DNA of 64,000 nucleotides from Xanthomonas massiliensis (lineage in GTDB: Bacteria > Pseudomonadota > Gammaproteobacteria > Xanthomonadales > Xanthomonadaceae). The translations under genes and the position numbers were made by a program. The notes beneath the pieces are model-generated. The model was not told the origin of the DNA. It saw only the letters and a program-made list of their open reading frames with translations, and searched no databases. The stretch covers positions 806,001-870,000 of the forward strand of contig NZ_FCOY01000006.1 of NCBI RefSeq assembly GCF_900018785.1. The letters are read 5' to 3'. Positions within the stretch are counted from its first letter, which is position 1. Each line of letters opens with the position of its first letter. Of the stretch, positions 18,987-27,754 are shown in pieces.

Positions 18987-20969
18987 ATGACCGACCGCCG
19001 CGACGATGATTTCCGCGTGCGTCCCAGCGCCCCGAAGAACCGGAGCCAGGGCTTCATCTCCAAGGTGCTCAAGCAGGCGGGCAAAGCCAGCAGCGGCAAG
19101 TCCTCGGTGCGCCGTCCCGCATCGAGCGGCAGCGGCGCACGCGCTGGCCAGCGCCCAGGCTCGCGCCTCGGGCGCGGCCACACAGCGGCGCGCTTCGCGG
19201 GCGCGAAGCTCACGCCCATGTCGCGGCGCGTGACCATCAAGACGCTGCTGGTCAAACAGCGCAACGCCAGCCCGCAATCGCTCGCCAAGCACCTGCGCTA
19301 CATCGAGCGCGACGGCGCCGGCCGCGATGGCGAACCTGGGCGGGCCTACGGGTCGCAGACCGACGAAGCCGACCTCAATACCTTCAAGGAACGCTGCGCC
19401 GACGACCGACACCATTTCCGCTTCATCGTCTCCCCGGAGGACGGCGCCGAGCTGGACGACCTGCGCACCTACACCCGGCATCTGGTGAACCGTATGGAAG
19501 CCGACCTGGGCACGCGACTGGATTGGGTGGCGGTCGATCACTGGAACACCGACAACCCGCACACACACCTGATCGTGCGCGGACGCGACGATACCGGCAA
19601 AGATCTCATCATCGCGGGCGACTACATCGCCCAAGGCTTCCGCCATCGCGCTGCCGAACTGGCGACCGAATGGCTGGGGCCGCGCACCGAACTGGAGATC
19701 CAGCAAACCTTGGGGCGCGAAGTGGAACAGGAGCGGTGGACAAGCCTCGACCGCACGCTGCAACGCGAGGCCGGCGAGGATGGCCGGGTGCAGGTCGAAC
19801 GCTTCAACGAACCCCGGCTGCAACGCCAGCGCCTGCTGCTGATCGGCCGCCTGCAACGCTTGCAGCGCCTGGGCCTGGCCGACGAGATGCAGCCCGGCAC
19901 CTGGGCTGTCCATGCGGACGCGGAGAAGACCTTGCGCGGCCTGGGCGAGCGTGGCGACATCATCCGCACCATGCAGCGGGCCATGAGCGGTCAGCCGCGC
20001 GAGCTGGCGGTGTTCGAGCCGGGTGAGGATGGCCGAACCGTCATCGGCCGCGTGGCTGCCAAGGGGCTGGCCGACGAGCTGCATGACCGCGGCTATCTGG
20101 TCATCGACGGTGTGGACGGCAAGGCCCACTACGTCGCGCTGAACCCCCGCGACGAGCTGGCGAACTACCCTACGGGCGCGGTAGTGGAGGTGAAAGGTTC
20201 GGCCGACGTGCGTGCGGCCGACAAGAACATCACTGCGCTGGCGAGCGATGGCCTGTACCGCGCCGATCATCACTTGGCCATTGAACAGGGCCGGGCCAAG
20301 CCCGGACGCGACCCGCAGGAGGTTGTCGCCGCCCACGTTCGGCGGCTGGAAGCCCTGCGCCGGGCAGGCATCGTGGAGCGCGTGGCCGAAGGGCTATGGA
20401 AGGTGCCGGACGACCTGGCCGTGCGTGGCCGCCAGTACGACGCGCAGCGCCTGGGTGGCGTGGCCGTGGAAATGAAGTCCCATCTTCCCATCGAGCGGCA
20501 GGCCCGCGTGATCGGCGCGACCTGGCTTGACCAGCAACTGATCGGCGGCGGCCGTGGACTGGGCGACCTGGGCTTTGGCGGCGATGCGAAGCAGGCCATG
20601 CAGCAGCGAGCCGACTTCCTCGAAGAACAGGGGCTGGCGCAGCGGCGTGGGCAGCGCGTGATCCTGGCGCGCAACCTGCTGGGCACGCTGCGCAATCGGG
20701 AGCTGGCGCAGGTCGCCAAGGACATTGCTGCCGAAACCGGCCTGGAGCATCGCCCGGTAGCCGAAGGGCAGCGCGTGGCCGGCATCTACCGGCGTTCCGT
20801 CATGCTCGCCAGCGGGCGTTACGCAATGCTCGATGACGGCATGGGATTCAGTCTGGTGCCATGGCGGCCGGTGATCGAACAGCGGCTGGGGCAGCAACTC
20901 GTCGCGACGGTGCGCGGCGGCGGGGTGTCGTGGGAGATTGGAAGGCAGCGCGGGCCAACCATCGGATAG
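18987..20969 (+). CDS. MOB_P-type relaxase (VirD2-like, DUF3363)
   Basis: 660 residues. After a basic N-terminus, the relaxase domain includes RYIERDG, a region ending HHFRFIVSPEDG, and the metal-binding histidine motif HWNTDNPHTHLIVRGRD (about 184-200). The C-terminal two-thirds is DUF3363. It nicks oriT and pilots the T-strand to TraG and the Trb secretion channel. An agggag ribosome-binding site precedes the ATG at 18987. The catalytic Tyr is probably in the N-terminal ~130 residues (for example in HLRYIERDG). In the Tn4371 literature this gene is often called rlxS/traI. Confidence 0.92.
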   Translation: MTDRRDDDFRVRPSAPKNRSQGFISKVLKQAGKASSGKSSVRRPASSGSGARAGQRPGSRLGRGHTAARFAGAKLTPMSRRVTIKTLLVKQRNASPQSLAKHLRYIERDGAGRDGEPGRAYGSQTDEADLNTFKERCADDRHHFRFIVSPEDGAELDDLRTYTRHLVNRMEADLGTRLDWVAVDHWNTDNPHTHLIVRGRDDTGKDLIIAGDYIAQGFRHRAAELATEWLGPRTELEIQQTLGREVEQERWTSLDRTLQREAGEDGRVQVERFNEPRLQRQRLLLIGRLQRLQRLGLADEMQPGTWAVHADAEKTLRGLGERGDIIRTMQRAMSGQPRELAVFEPGEDGRTVIGRVAAKGLADELHDRGYLVIDGVDGKAHYVALNPRDELANYPTGAVVEVKGSADVRAADKNITALASDGLYRADHHLAIEQGRAKPGRDPQEVVAAHVRRLEALRRAGIVERVAEGLWKVPDDLAVRGRQYDAQRLGGVAVEMKSHLPIERQARVIGATWLDQQLIGGGRGLGDLGFGGDAKQAMQQRADFLEEQGLAQRRGQRVILARNLLGTLRNRELAQVAKDIAAETGLEHRPVAEGQRVAGIYRRSVMLASGRYAMLDDGMGFSLVPWRPVIEQRLGQQLVATVRGGGVSWEIGRQRGPTIG

Positions 20970-20985
20970 CCGTTCTGCCGAGGCT

Positions 20986-21900
20986 TCAAGCCAAATCCTG
21001 CGCAACCCGTTCGGCCAGGAAATCGAGCAGAACCCTGACTCTTGCGGGCACATGGCGGCCGGGCCCGACGAAGACCGCATTGATGTCTTCCACGGCGCCA
21101 GCATCGTAATTTTCCAGCAAGGCCACCAGCCTGCCAGCGGCGAGATCGGCCCCGACGTGGTAGCGCGCCAGCCGAGCCACACCGACCCCGGCCAGCGCCA
21201 TCTGGCGCATGCTCTCGCCGTCGCCCAGGCGCAGGTCGCCCGACGGTGCGATGGCGATCCGCGCGCCGTCACCGTCGATGAAGGGCCATGCATCGACATG
21301 CCGGGCGTAGTTGAAGCCCAGGCGCCGATGCTGGCGCAGGTCTTCGGGTCGTTCGGGGGTGTTTGTGCGCCGCAGGTAGTCGGGCGAGGCCACCACCACC
21401 AGGCCGCTGGCGCCAATTCGCCGTTGGGTCAGCCGCGAGTCCGGCAGTGGCCCGGTGCGGATCGCCACGTCGCTGCGGTCGTCCAGCAGATCGACCACGA
21501 TGTCGCTCAGCGTCACGTCCAGTTGCACGTCCGGGTAGCGTTCCAGAAACTCCGGCACGCGCGGCAGCAGGTAATGGACGCCGAAGGCCACATGGCTGTT
21601 GATCCGCACGCGCCCGCGCGGCGATCCCACCTGCGCGGCCTCGTGCTCAGCGCAGTCGATGTCGTCGAGGATGCGCAGGCAGCGTTCATGGAAGGCACTT
21701 CCTTCGGGCGTGAGTTGCAGCTTGCGCGTGGTGCGATGCAGCAGCTTTGTCCCCAGGCGCGTTTCCAGCCGATTGATGAGCTTGCTGACGGCAGAGGCCG
21801 TCATGCCCAACGGCTCGGCGGCCGCAGTGAAGCCTTCGGCCGCGACCACCGCGATGAACACTTCCATCTCGAAGGCGCGGTTGATGTTTTGCCGAGACAT
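20986..21900 (-). CDS. LysR-family regulator, divergent from an MFS transporter
   Basis: 304 residues. The N-terminal HTH (FTAAAEPLGMTASAVSKLIN, then LETRLGTKLLHRTTRKLQLT) and a substrate-binding domain give the standard LysR layout of the CrgA/DmlR type. It is convergent with the relaxase (16 bases apart) and divergent from the MFS gene at 22008, with a LysR-box-like dyad in between, so it probably controls that transporter. The effector is unknown. Confidence 0.92.
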   Translation of the reverse strand: MSRQNINRAFEMEVFIAVVAAEGFTAAAEPLGMTASAVSKLINRLETRLGTKLLHRTTRKLQLTPEGSAFHERCLRILDDIDCAEHEAAQVGSPRGRVRINSHVAFGVHYLLPRVPEFLERYPDVQLDVTLSDIVVDLLDDRSDVAIRTGPLPDSRLTQRRIGASGLVVVASPDYLRRTNTPERPEDLRQHRRLGFNYARHVDAWPFIDGDGARIAIAPSGDLRLGDGESMRQMALAGVGVARLARYHVGADLAAGRLVALLENYDAGAVEDINAVFVGPGRHVPARVRVLLDFLAERVAQDLA

Positions 21901-21913
21901 TCAAGGAATCCAT

Positions 21914-21930
21914 TTCAATGGTGAATTGAA
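21914..21930. promoter_or_regulatory. LysR-box-like dyad between lysR and MFS
   Basis: TTCAA (21914-21918) and TTGAA (21926-21930) form an inverted repeat with a 7-base spacer, 14 bases from the lysR start in the divergent 107-base gap. It fits the T-N11-A-type autoregulatory site of LysR proteins. Confidence 0.45.
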
Positions 21931-22007
21931 CTAGAGCATCTATTTCATCATAGTCGTTCCATCTACGCTCGGAAAGGTCGATCAATCAGACCTATTCGGA
22001 GCGTTTC

Positions 22008-23234
22008 ATGCAGGCTGCTTCCACCCAGCGCGGCACCTTGCCCGCCTTGTTGTCCATGATGGTCGGGGGCTTCGCCATTGGCACCACCGAGTACGCGAGC
22101 GTCGGGGTGCTGCCGCAGATCGCCGAAGATTTCGGGGTCAACCTGGCGCGCGCCGGGCTGGTCGTTAGCGGCTATGCGCTGGGCGTCAGCTTTGGGTCGC
22201 CGATCCTCGCGGCGCTGACAGGAAGGCTGTCGCGCAAGACGCTGATGCTGGCGGTGATGGCCTTGTTCGTCCTCGCCAATGCGGCGGCCGCGTTGAGCGC
22301 GAGCTATGAATTCCTCATCGTCGCGCGCATCGTCTCGGCGTTGCCGCATGGCATCTTCTTCGGCGTCGGCGCCGCGATCGCCGCGAGTCTGGTGGGGGAA
22401 GACCGGCGAGCCTCGGCGGTGGCGATCGTGTTCGGTGGCTTGACGATCGCGGTCGCGGCAGGTGTGCCGATTGCGACCGTCATCGGCCAGCGCCTGGGTT
22501 GGCCGATGTCCTACTGGTTCGTTGCGGCCATCGGTCTGGTGTCACTGATGGCGATGGCAGCCACCTTGCCGCGCAAGATCGACATCGCGCCAGCCGGCAG
22601 TCTCATCGAGCAGGTCAAGGTGCTGGGCAGCGGACGCCTGCTGATCGCGTTCGGCATGAACTTCTGCGCCTGGGGCGGCACCTTCGTCGCCTTCGCCTAT
22701 CTGCCCAGCATCCTGGCCGACATCACCGGCTTCGGCCCGAACGGCGTGGCGTGGATGCTGGCCCTCTACGGCGTGTCAGTGATCGTCGGCAATTTCCTTG
22801 GCGGACGCGTCTCCGACAAGAAGGTTGTGCCGGCGCTGGCGTTGATGCTCGGTGCGCAGGCGGCGGTGCTGCTGATCTTCACTTTCACCGCGTCGTCAAT
22901 GCTCGGCGCGATCCTGACGCTCGGCGTGCTGGGCGCGCTCATGTTCTGCAACGTGCCGGGCCTGGCGCTCTACGTCGTGCAGCTCGCCCAGCGGCATCGG
23001 CCCGGCAACGTGGACATCGCTTCCACCCTCAACGTGTCGGCCGCCAATGCCGGCATCGCGCTCGGCGCTGTCATCGGCGGGCTGGTGGCGGAATCCAGGC
23101 TGGGGCTAGGCGCGACGCCTTGGGTCGGCGCCATCATGGTCGGTGCCGGTCTGCTGCTGACCTTGTGGAGTGGCTGGCTCGACCGCAGAGAGGGGGCAGG
23201 TTCAGTGCTCTCGAACGCTGTTCGAGAGCACTGA
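22008..23234 (+). CDS. MFS transporter (DHA1 type)
   Basis: 408 residues with about 12 hydrophobic segments and the MFS loop signature between TM2 and TM3 (LTGRLSRKTLML). The start GGFAIGTTEYASVGVLPQIA is typical of AraJ/YdhP-like drug or sugar efflux permeases (proton antiport, inner membrane). It is divergent from a LysR gene and ends inside a perfect hairpin. Substrate cannot be told from sequence. Confidence 0.9.
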   Translation: MQAASTQRGTLPALLSMMVGGFAIGTTEYASVGVLPQIAEDFGVNLARAGLVVSGYALGVSFGSPILAALTGRLSRKTLMLAVMALFVLANAAAALSASYEFLIVARIVSALPHGIFFGVGAAIAASLVGEDRRASAVAIVFGGLTIAVAAGVPIATVIGQRLGWPMSYWFVAAIGLVSLMAMAATLPRKIDIAPAGSLIEQVKVLGSGRLLIAFGMNFCAWGGTFVAFAYLPSILADITGFGPNGVAWMLALYGVSVIVGNFLGGRVSDKKVVPALALMLGAQAAVLLIFTFTASSMLGAILTLGVLGALMFCNVPGLALYVVQLAQRHRPGNVDIASTLNVSAANAGIALGAVIGGLVAESRLGLGATPWVGAIMVGAGLLLTLWSGWLDRREGAGSVLSNAVREH

Positions 23235-23236
23235 AC
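23200..23236. terminator. 16-bp perfect hairpin over the MFS stop codon
   Basis: GTTCAGTGCTCTCGAA (23200-23215), loop CGCTG, and TTCGAGAGCACTGAAC (23221-23236) pair perfectly and include the MFS stop TGA at 23232. It lies between convergent genes, where a bidirectional terminator is expected. The T-run is weak (CTTTGG), so it may instead be a processed 3' stem or a remnant of a mobile repeat. Confidence 0.6.
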
Positions 23237-23263
23237 TTTGGAGGCGGCATGGCCCACGTCTCG

Positions 23264-24193
23264 TTATCGACTGCGCTGACCTCTGGGGCTCGGGGTCTTG
23301 CTCTTGGTGGCCGGAAACACCCTCGCGCCAAGGAAGTCCACCAGCGCCCGCACCTTCGGCAAGGGGTGCTTGCTCGCCGGCCAAAGCACGTGGAAGACGC
23401 CGGCGCGCTCCACATGGTCAGCGAGGATGGGCTGAAGCCGGCCGTCGGCCAATGGCTCGCGGATAGCGAAGTCCGGCAGGTAGGCGATCCCCAGTCCATG
23501 CAGCGCAAAGCACACGCGCGTCTCGATGTTGTTGCAGATCATCGAGGTGGGCAATTGCAGTTCCGGCGCGCCAGGTTCCTGTCGCAATGCCCAGGTCTCC
23601 AGCTTGCCGCTGTTGGGGAAGCGGTAATGCAGGCAGGTGTGCAGCAGAAGATCGGCAGGTACTTGGGGTGTCCCCCGCAGTTCCAGGTAGCCAGGCGAGG
23701 CGACCAGTACCGAGCGGAAGGTGCCCAACCTGCGCGCAGTGAGGCGAGAGTCGGTCGGCTCGCCCGTGCGTACCACCGCGTCGAAACCTTCCTCGATCAC
23801 ATCGACCATCCGGTCGGTGAAGTCCAGGTCCAACTCGATCTCGGGGTACTCGCGCATGAACTCGCCGAGGACCGGCAGCACCAGCGAGCTGACAAGCGGC
23901 AGGCTCACCCGCAGGCGCCCGCGCGGTGCGGCGGTGGCTTGCGACAACTCCAGTTCCGCCGCCTCGATCTCGGCCAGGATGCGGCGGCTGCGTTCCAGGA
24001 ACAGCGCGCCCTCGGCGGTCAGCGTGACGCTGCGCGTGCTGCGGTGAAACAGGCGTACCCCCAGCTTCTCTTCCAGGCGCGCCACGCTCTTGCCCACGGC
24101 CGAGGCCGACACGCCCAGCAGCCGGCCGGCGGCGACGAAGCTGCGCGTCTCGGCCACCTGCACGAACACCACGAAGCCGTTCAGGCTGTCCAT
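23264..24193 (-). CDS. LysR-family regulator, divergent from the hydrolase operon
   Basis: 309 residues. The N-terminal HTH (AAGRLLGVSASAVGKSVARL, EEKLGVRLFHRSTRSVTLT) and substrate-binding domain are complete, with a short basic C-terminal tail. It is divergent from the beta-lactamase-like/dehydrogenase/MFS operon starting at 24310 and convergent with the MFS gene on the other side. It most likely regulates the 24310-28962 operon. Confidence 0.92.
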   Translation of the reverse strand: MDSLNGFVVFVQVAETRSFVAAGRLLGVSASAVGKSVARLEEKLGVRLFHRSTRSVTLTAEGALFLERSRRILAEIEAAELELSQATAAPRGRLRVSLPLVSSLVLPVLGEFMREYPEIELDLDFTDRMVDVIEEGFDAVVRTGEPTDSRLTARRLGTFRSVLVASPGYLELRGTPQVPADLLLHTCLHYRFPNSGKLETWALRQEPGAPELQLPTSMICNNIETRVCFALHGLGIAYLPDFAIREPLADGRLQPILADHVERAGVFHVLWPASKHPLPKVRALVDFLGARVFPATKSKTPSPRGQRSR

Positions 24194-24240
24194 TCCACAC
24201 CTCTATTGCGGGCACATAGCTCCGCACAAACAGGAACTGT

Positions 24241-24267
24241 AGCCTGCTTTTTCTTTAATTGCAGGCT
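24241..24267. promoter_or_regulatory. Inverted repeat in the lysR-hydrolase divergent promoter
   Basis: AGCCTGC (24241-24247) and GCAGGCT (24261-24267) form 7-base arms around an AT-rich 13-base spacer in the 116-base divergent gap. Its position fits a LysR binding site or a promoter-overlapping operator. Confidence 0.4.
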
Positions 24268-24309
24268 TTCTATCGTCAAGGCTTCACTCATCGAGGCGAG
24301 CGAGTTGCC

Positions 24310-25500
24310 ATGACGAATCCCCCACTTTTCCTGCGCCAAGGCGTTCCGCCGGCGCACCTCGGTACGCGCATTCACAACACCGTGCAGCAGGCGCTCGACG
24401 ACCAGCGGCTGGTCGGTGCCGTCATCCTCGTGGCGCGTGACGGCGAACTGATCCACCAGCAGGCCGCCGGCTTCGCCGACCGCGAAAGCGCGCGGCCGAT
24501 GACCTTGGAGACGGTGTTCCGGCTGGCCTCGGTGAGCAAGCCCATCGTCTCCGCTGCGGCCCTGGTGCTGGTGGCGCAAGGCCGGCTCGACCTGGACGCG
24601 GGCATCGAGCGCTGGTTGCCCGAATTCCAACCCCGGCTGGCCGACGGCCGCTCGGCACGCATCACGGTGCGGCAACTGCTCAGTCATACGGCCGGTCTCG
24701 GCTACCGCTTCTTCGAGGCCGACGCAGCCGGCCCCTACGCACGGGCCGGCGTGTCGGACGGTATGGATGCGTCCGGCATCAGCCTGGAGGAGAACCTGCG
24801 CCGCCTCGCCAGCGTGCCGCTGCTGTACGAACCGGGCACGGCCTGGGGCTATTCATTGGCGACGGACGTGCTGGGCGCGCTGATCGCGCGCGTCCACGGC
24901 ATGCCGCTGGACGAGGCGGTGCGCCAGCTCGTGACCGGCCCGCTGCGCATGGTCGATACCGGCTTTGTCGCGCGCGATCCCCAGCGCGTGGCGACCGCCT
25001 ATGTGAACGACGCGCCGCAGCCGCATCGGCTGGCCGAGGGGGAGACGGTCTCGGCCTTCGAGGGCGCCGCGGGCATCACCTACAACCCGTCCCGCATCTT
25101 CAATTCGCAGGCATTTCCTTCGGGCGGTGCAGGCATGGCGGGGACAGCGCAAGACCTGCTGCGCCTGCTGGAAGCTTTGCGCCAGGGCTGCGGTGTGCTG
25201 CTGCCCAACGAATGGATCGTGGAGATGGCGCGGGATCAAACGGAGGGTCGGGAACTGCCCGATGCGCCGGGCTTCGGCTTCGGACTGGGATTCTCGGTCT
25301 TGCGCGACCCGGTGCTGGCCGCTTCCCCGGAATCGGTGGGCACCTGGCGCTGGGGCGGCGCCTACGGCCATTCCTGGTTCGTGGATCGGGCACAGGGCCT
25401 GAGCGTCGTGGCCTTCACCAACACGCTGTACGAAGACATGTCCGGCCGCTTCGTCACCGACCTGCGCGATGCCGTCTATGGCGCGCTGGAGGTGCGGTGA
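24310..25500 (+). CDS. Class C beta-lactamase-like serine hydrolase
   Basis: 396 residues of the beta-lactamase/transpeptidase-like fold. The nucleophile motif is Ser74-Val-Ser-Lys77 (FRLASVSKPIVSA), a Tyr motif lies at WGYSLATDVLG, and HSWFVD near the C-terminus may replace the KTG box. No signal peptide is visible, so it is probably a cytoplasmic esterase or hydrolase rather than a secreted antibiotic-resistance enzyme. The TGA overlaps the next ATG, so it is the first gene of a four-gene operon with a dehydrogenase and two MFS pumps. Confidence 0.85.
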   Translation: MTNPPLFLRQGVPPAHLGTRIHNTVQQALDDQRLVGAVILVARDGELIHQQAAGFADRESARPMTLETVFRLASVSKPIVSAAALVLVAQGRLDLDAGIERWLPEFQPRLADGRSARITVRQLLSHTAGLGYRFFEADAAGPYARAGVSDGMDASGISLEENLRRLASVPLLYEPGTAWGYSLATDVLGALIARVHGMPLDEAVRQLVTGPLRMVDTGFVARDPQRVATAYVNDAPQPHRLAEGETVSAFEGAAGITYNPSRIFNSQAFPSGGAGMAGTAQDLLRLLEALRQGCGVLLPNEWIVEMARDQTEGRELPDAPGFGFGLGFSVLRDPVLAASPESVGTWRWGGAYGHSWFVDRAQGLSVVAFTNTLYEDMSGRFVTDLRDAVYGALEVR

Positions 25501-26573
25501 TGAAGACGAGTCCCGCACGCATGGCGGCCATCGCGTTTCGCCGCGGTTCCACGCTGGACGATCCCGACTGCCTGACCGATGTCGAAACCGAGCGTCCCGA
25601 GCCGGGGCCGCACGACGTGCGCGTCGCGGTGCATGCCGTCTCGGTCAATCCGGTGGACACCAAGATCCGGGCCGGCCGCGTCGCGGTGCCCGATGGCATC
25701 CGCTCGCTGGGCTGGGATGCCGCGGGCATCGTCGACGCCGTCGGCGAAGCGGTCTCATTGTTCCAGCCGGGCCAGCAGGTCTACTACGCCGGCTCCTTCG
25801 ATCGCAGCGGCAGCAATGCGCAGTTCCACCTGGTGGACGAGCGCATCGTCGGCCACATGCCCCGGACGCTGAGCTTCGCCGAGGCGGCGGCGCTGCCGCT
25901 GACTTCACTGACGGCCTGGCAACTGCTGTTCGACCGCCTGGGGGTGGCACCCGGCAAGCCGGCCGATGCCGGCAGCCTGCTGGTGCTGGGCGGCGCCGGC
26001 GGCGTCGGCTCCATGCTGATCCAGCTCGCGCGGCGGCTGACCGGCCTGACGGTGATCGCCACGGCCTCGCGCGCGCCGAGCCGCGATTGGTGCCTCGCCC
26101 TGGGCGCCCACCATGTCATCGACCACCGGCAGCCGCTGGTGGCACAGGTCGGCGCATTGCCGGCGCCACCGGTCACCCACATCGCCGCGCTGTCGCACAC
26201 CGCCGAGCATCTGCATGAGCTGGCGGAACTGATCGCGCCGCAGGGCCGGCTGGCGATCATCGACGACCACGACAGCTTGGACGCAGCGCCGTTCAAGGCC
26301 AAGAGCGTGTCGCTGCATTGGGAGATGGTGTTCACCCGTCCGCTGTACCGCACGCCGGACCTGGTCGCGCAGCACCGCATCCTCGACGAAGTGGCCGCGC
26401 TGGTGGACGCGGGCGTGCTGCGCTCGACCGCCAGCCACGTGCTGCATCCGCTGGACGCGGCCCGCCTGATCGAAGCCCATCGGCTGGTGGAAGGCGGTGG
26501 CATGGCCGGCAAGGTGGTCGTGGCCCGCGCCAAGGATGACGCGGTGCAACCCGCGCGGGAGGCCGGACGATGA
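25500..26573 (+). CDS. Zinc-type alcohol dehydrogenase-like / quinone oxidoreductase
   Basis: 357 residues of the medium-chain dehydrogenase superfamily: an N-terminal GroES-like fold (VAVHAVSVNPVDTKIRAG, LGWDAAGIVDAVG) and a Rossmann domain (LLVLGGAGGVGSMLIQLA). The catalytic-zinc Cys/His set of true alcohol dehydrogenases is not evident, which fits the zinc-free ZADH/quinone reductase group using NADPH. It is coupled to the upstream hydrolase (TGATG) and the downstream MFS gene (4-base overlap). A role in electrophile or quinone detoxification is an inference. Confidence 0.87.
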   Translation: MKTSPARMAAIAFRRGSTLDDPDCLTDVETERPEPGPHDVRVAVHAVSVNPVDTKIRAGRVAVPDGIRSLGWDAAGIVDAVGEAVSLFQPGQQVYYAGSFDRSGSNAQFHLVDERIVGHMPRTLSFAEAAALPLTSLTAWQLLFDRLGVAPGKPADAGSLLVLGGAGGVGSMLIQLARRLTGLTVIATASRAPSRDWCLALGAHHVIDHRQPLVAQVGALPAPPVTHIAALSHTAEHLHELAELIAPQGRLAIIDDHDSLDAAPFKAKSVSLHWEMVFTRPLYRTPDLVAQHRILDEVAALVDAGVLRSTASHVLHPLDAARLIEAHRLVEGGGMAGKVVVARAKDDAVQPAREAGR

Positions 26574-27754
26574 GCGCCGTTGCCCATGACCGCCTGCCGC
26601 TGGCGTCGCTGCTGGCCCTGGCGACGGCGGCCTTCATCACTATCCTGACCGAGGCGCTGCCGGCCGGACTGCTGCCGCAGATGGCGCAGGGATTGGCGGT
26701 ATCCGAAGCCTGGGTCGGCCAGACCGTGACGATCTACGCCATCGGTTCGCTGGTGGCGGCGATTCCGCTGACCGCCGCCACGCAGGGCGTGCGCCGCCGC
26801 CCGTTGCTGCTGGCGGCCATTGCCGGTTTCGTCGTCGCCAATACCGTCACGACGTTCTCCGGCAGCTATCTCCTGACGATGGTGGCGCGCTTTCTGGCGG
26901 GTGTGTCGGCCGGACTGCTGTGGGCGCTGCTGGCGGGCTATGCCGCGCGCATGGTCCCCGAGCACCAGAAGGGACGCGCCATCGCCATTGCGATGGTCGG
27001 CACGCCGCTGGCACTGTCGCTGGGCGTGCCGGCCGGCACCTTCCTGGGCAACCTGGTCGGCTGGCGGACGTGCTTCGGCATCATGAGCGCGTTGGCGCTG
27101 GTGCTCATGGTGTGGGTGCGCGTCCAGGTGCCGGACTTCGCCGGGCAGGCGGCGGGCAAGCGGCTGTCGCTGGGCCGTGTTTTCACCATCGCCGGGGTGC
27201 GCCCGGTCCTGTTCGTGGTGCTGGCCTTCGTACTGGCGCACAACATTCTCTATACCTACATCGCGCCGTTCCTGGCGGCGGCGGGCATGGGCGAGCGCAC
27301 GGACCTGGTGCTACTGGTGTTCGGCGTGACCTCGCTGCTGGGCATCTGGATCATCGGCGTGCTGATCGACCGCCATCTGCGTGTGCTGACGCTCGCCAGC
27401 ACCGTCGTGTTCGGGATATCCGCGCTGGCGCTCACCGTGGCGGGCGATGCGCCTGTCGTGGTCTATGTGGCGGTGGCCGCCTGGGGCCTGGCCTTCGGTG
27501 GTGCCGCGACGCTGTTCCAGACGGCCCTGGCCAAGACGGCGGGCGAAGCGGCGGACGTCGCCCAGTCCATGCTGGTCACCGCCTGGAACACGGCGATTGC
27601 CGGTGGCGGCATCGTCGGCGGCGTGCTGCTCGAACGGCTGGGCGTCGGCGCCTTCGCACCGGCCTTGCTGGGGTTGCTGGCGGCGACGCTGGTGGTGGTG
27701 TGGGCGGCCAGGCGGCATGGCTTTCCCGCTCCGGCGGATGCGGCCGGGTCATGA
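26570..27754 (+). CDS. MFS transporter (arabinose-efflux/AraJ type)
   Basis: 394 residues with about 12 hydrophobic segments. The start FITILTEALPAGLLPQMAQGL and the positions of charged loops fit DHA1-family exporters. It overlaps the dehydrogenase by 4 bases upstream and the next MFS gene by 4 bases downstream, so two exporters are made from one transcript. Substrate is unknown. Confidence 0.9.
   Translation: MSAVAHDRLPLASLLALATAAFITILTEALPAGLLPQMAQGLAVSEAWVGQTVTIYAIGSLVAAIPLTAATQGVRRRPLLLAAIAGFVVANTVTTFSGSYLLTMVARFLAGVSAGLLWALLAGYAARMVPEHQKGRAIAIAMVGTPLALSLGVPAGTFLGNLVGWRTCFGIMSALALVLMVWVRVQVPDFAGQAAGKRLSLGRVFTIAGVRPVLFVVLAFVLAHNILYTYIAPFLAAAGMGERTDLVLLVFGVTSLLGIWIIGVLIDRHLRVLTLASTVVFGISALALTVAGDAPVVVYVAVAAWGLAFGGAATLFQTALAKTAGEAADVAQSMLVTAWNTAIAGGGIVGGVLLERLGVGAFAPALLGLLAATLVVVWAARRHGFPAPADAAGS

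Noticed and set aside
18548-19009. Arg/Ala-rich frame before the relaxase as a possible traR-like gene
   Set aside because: No family pattern, it overlaps the relaxase start, and the DNA is dominated by inverted repeats. I treat it as non-coding with a candidate oriT.
24310-25500. Calling the hydrolase an antibiotic-resistance AmpC beta-lactamase
   Set aside because: SxxK is present but no signal peptide and no clear KTG box; it is better described as a beta-lactamase-like hydrolase.
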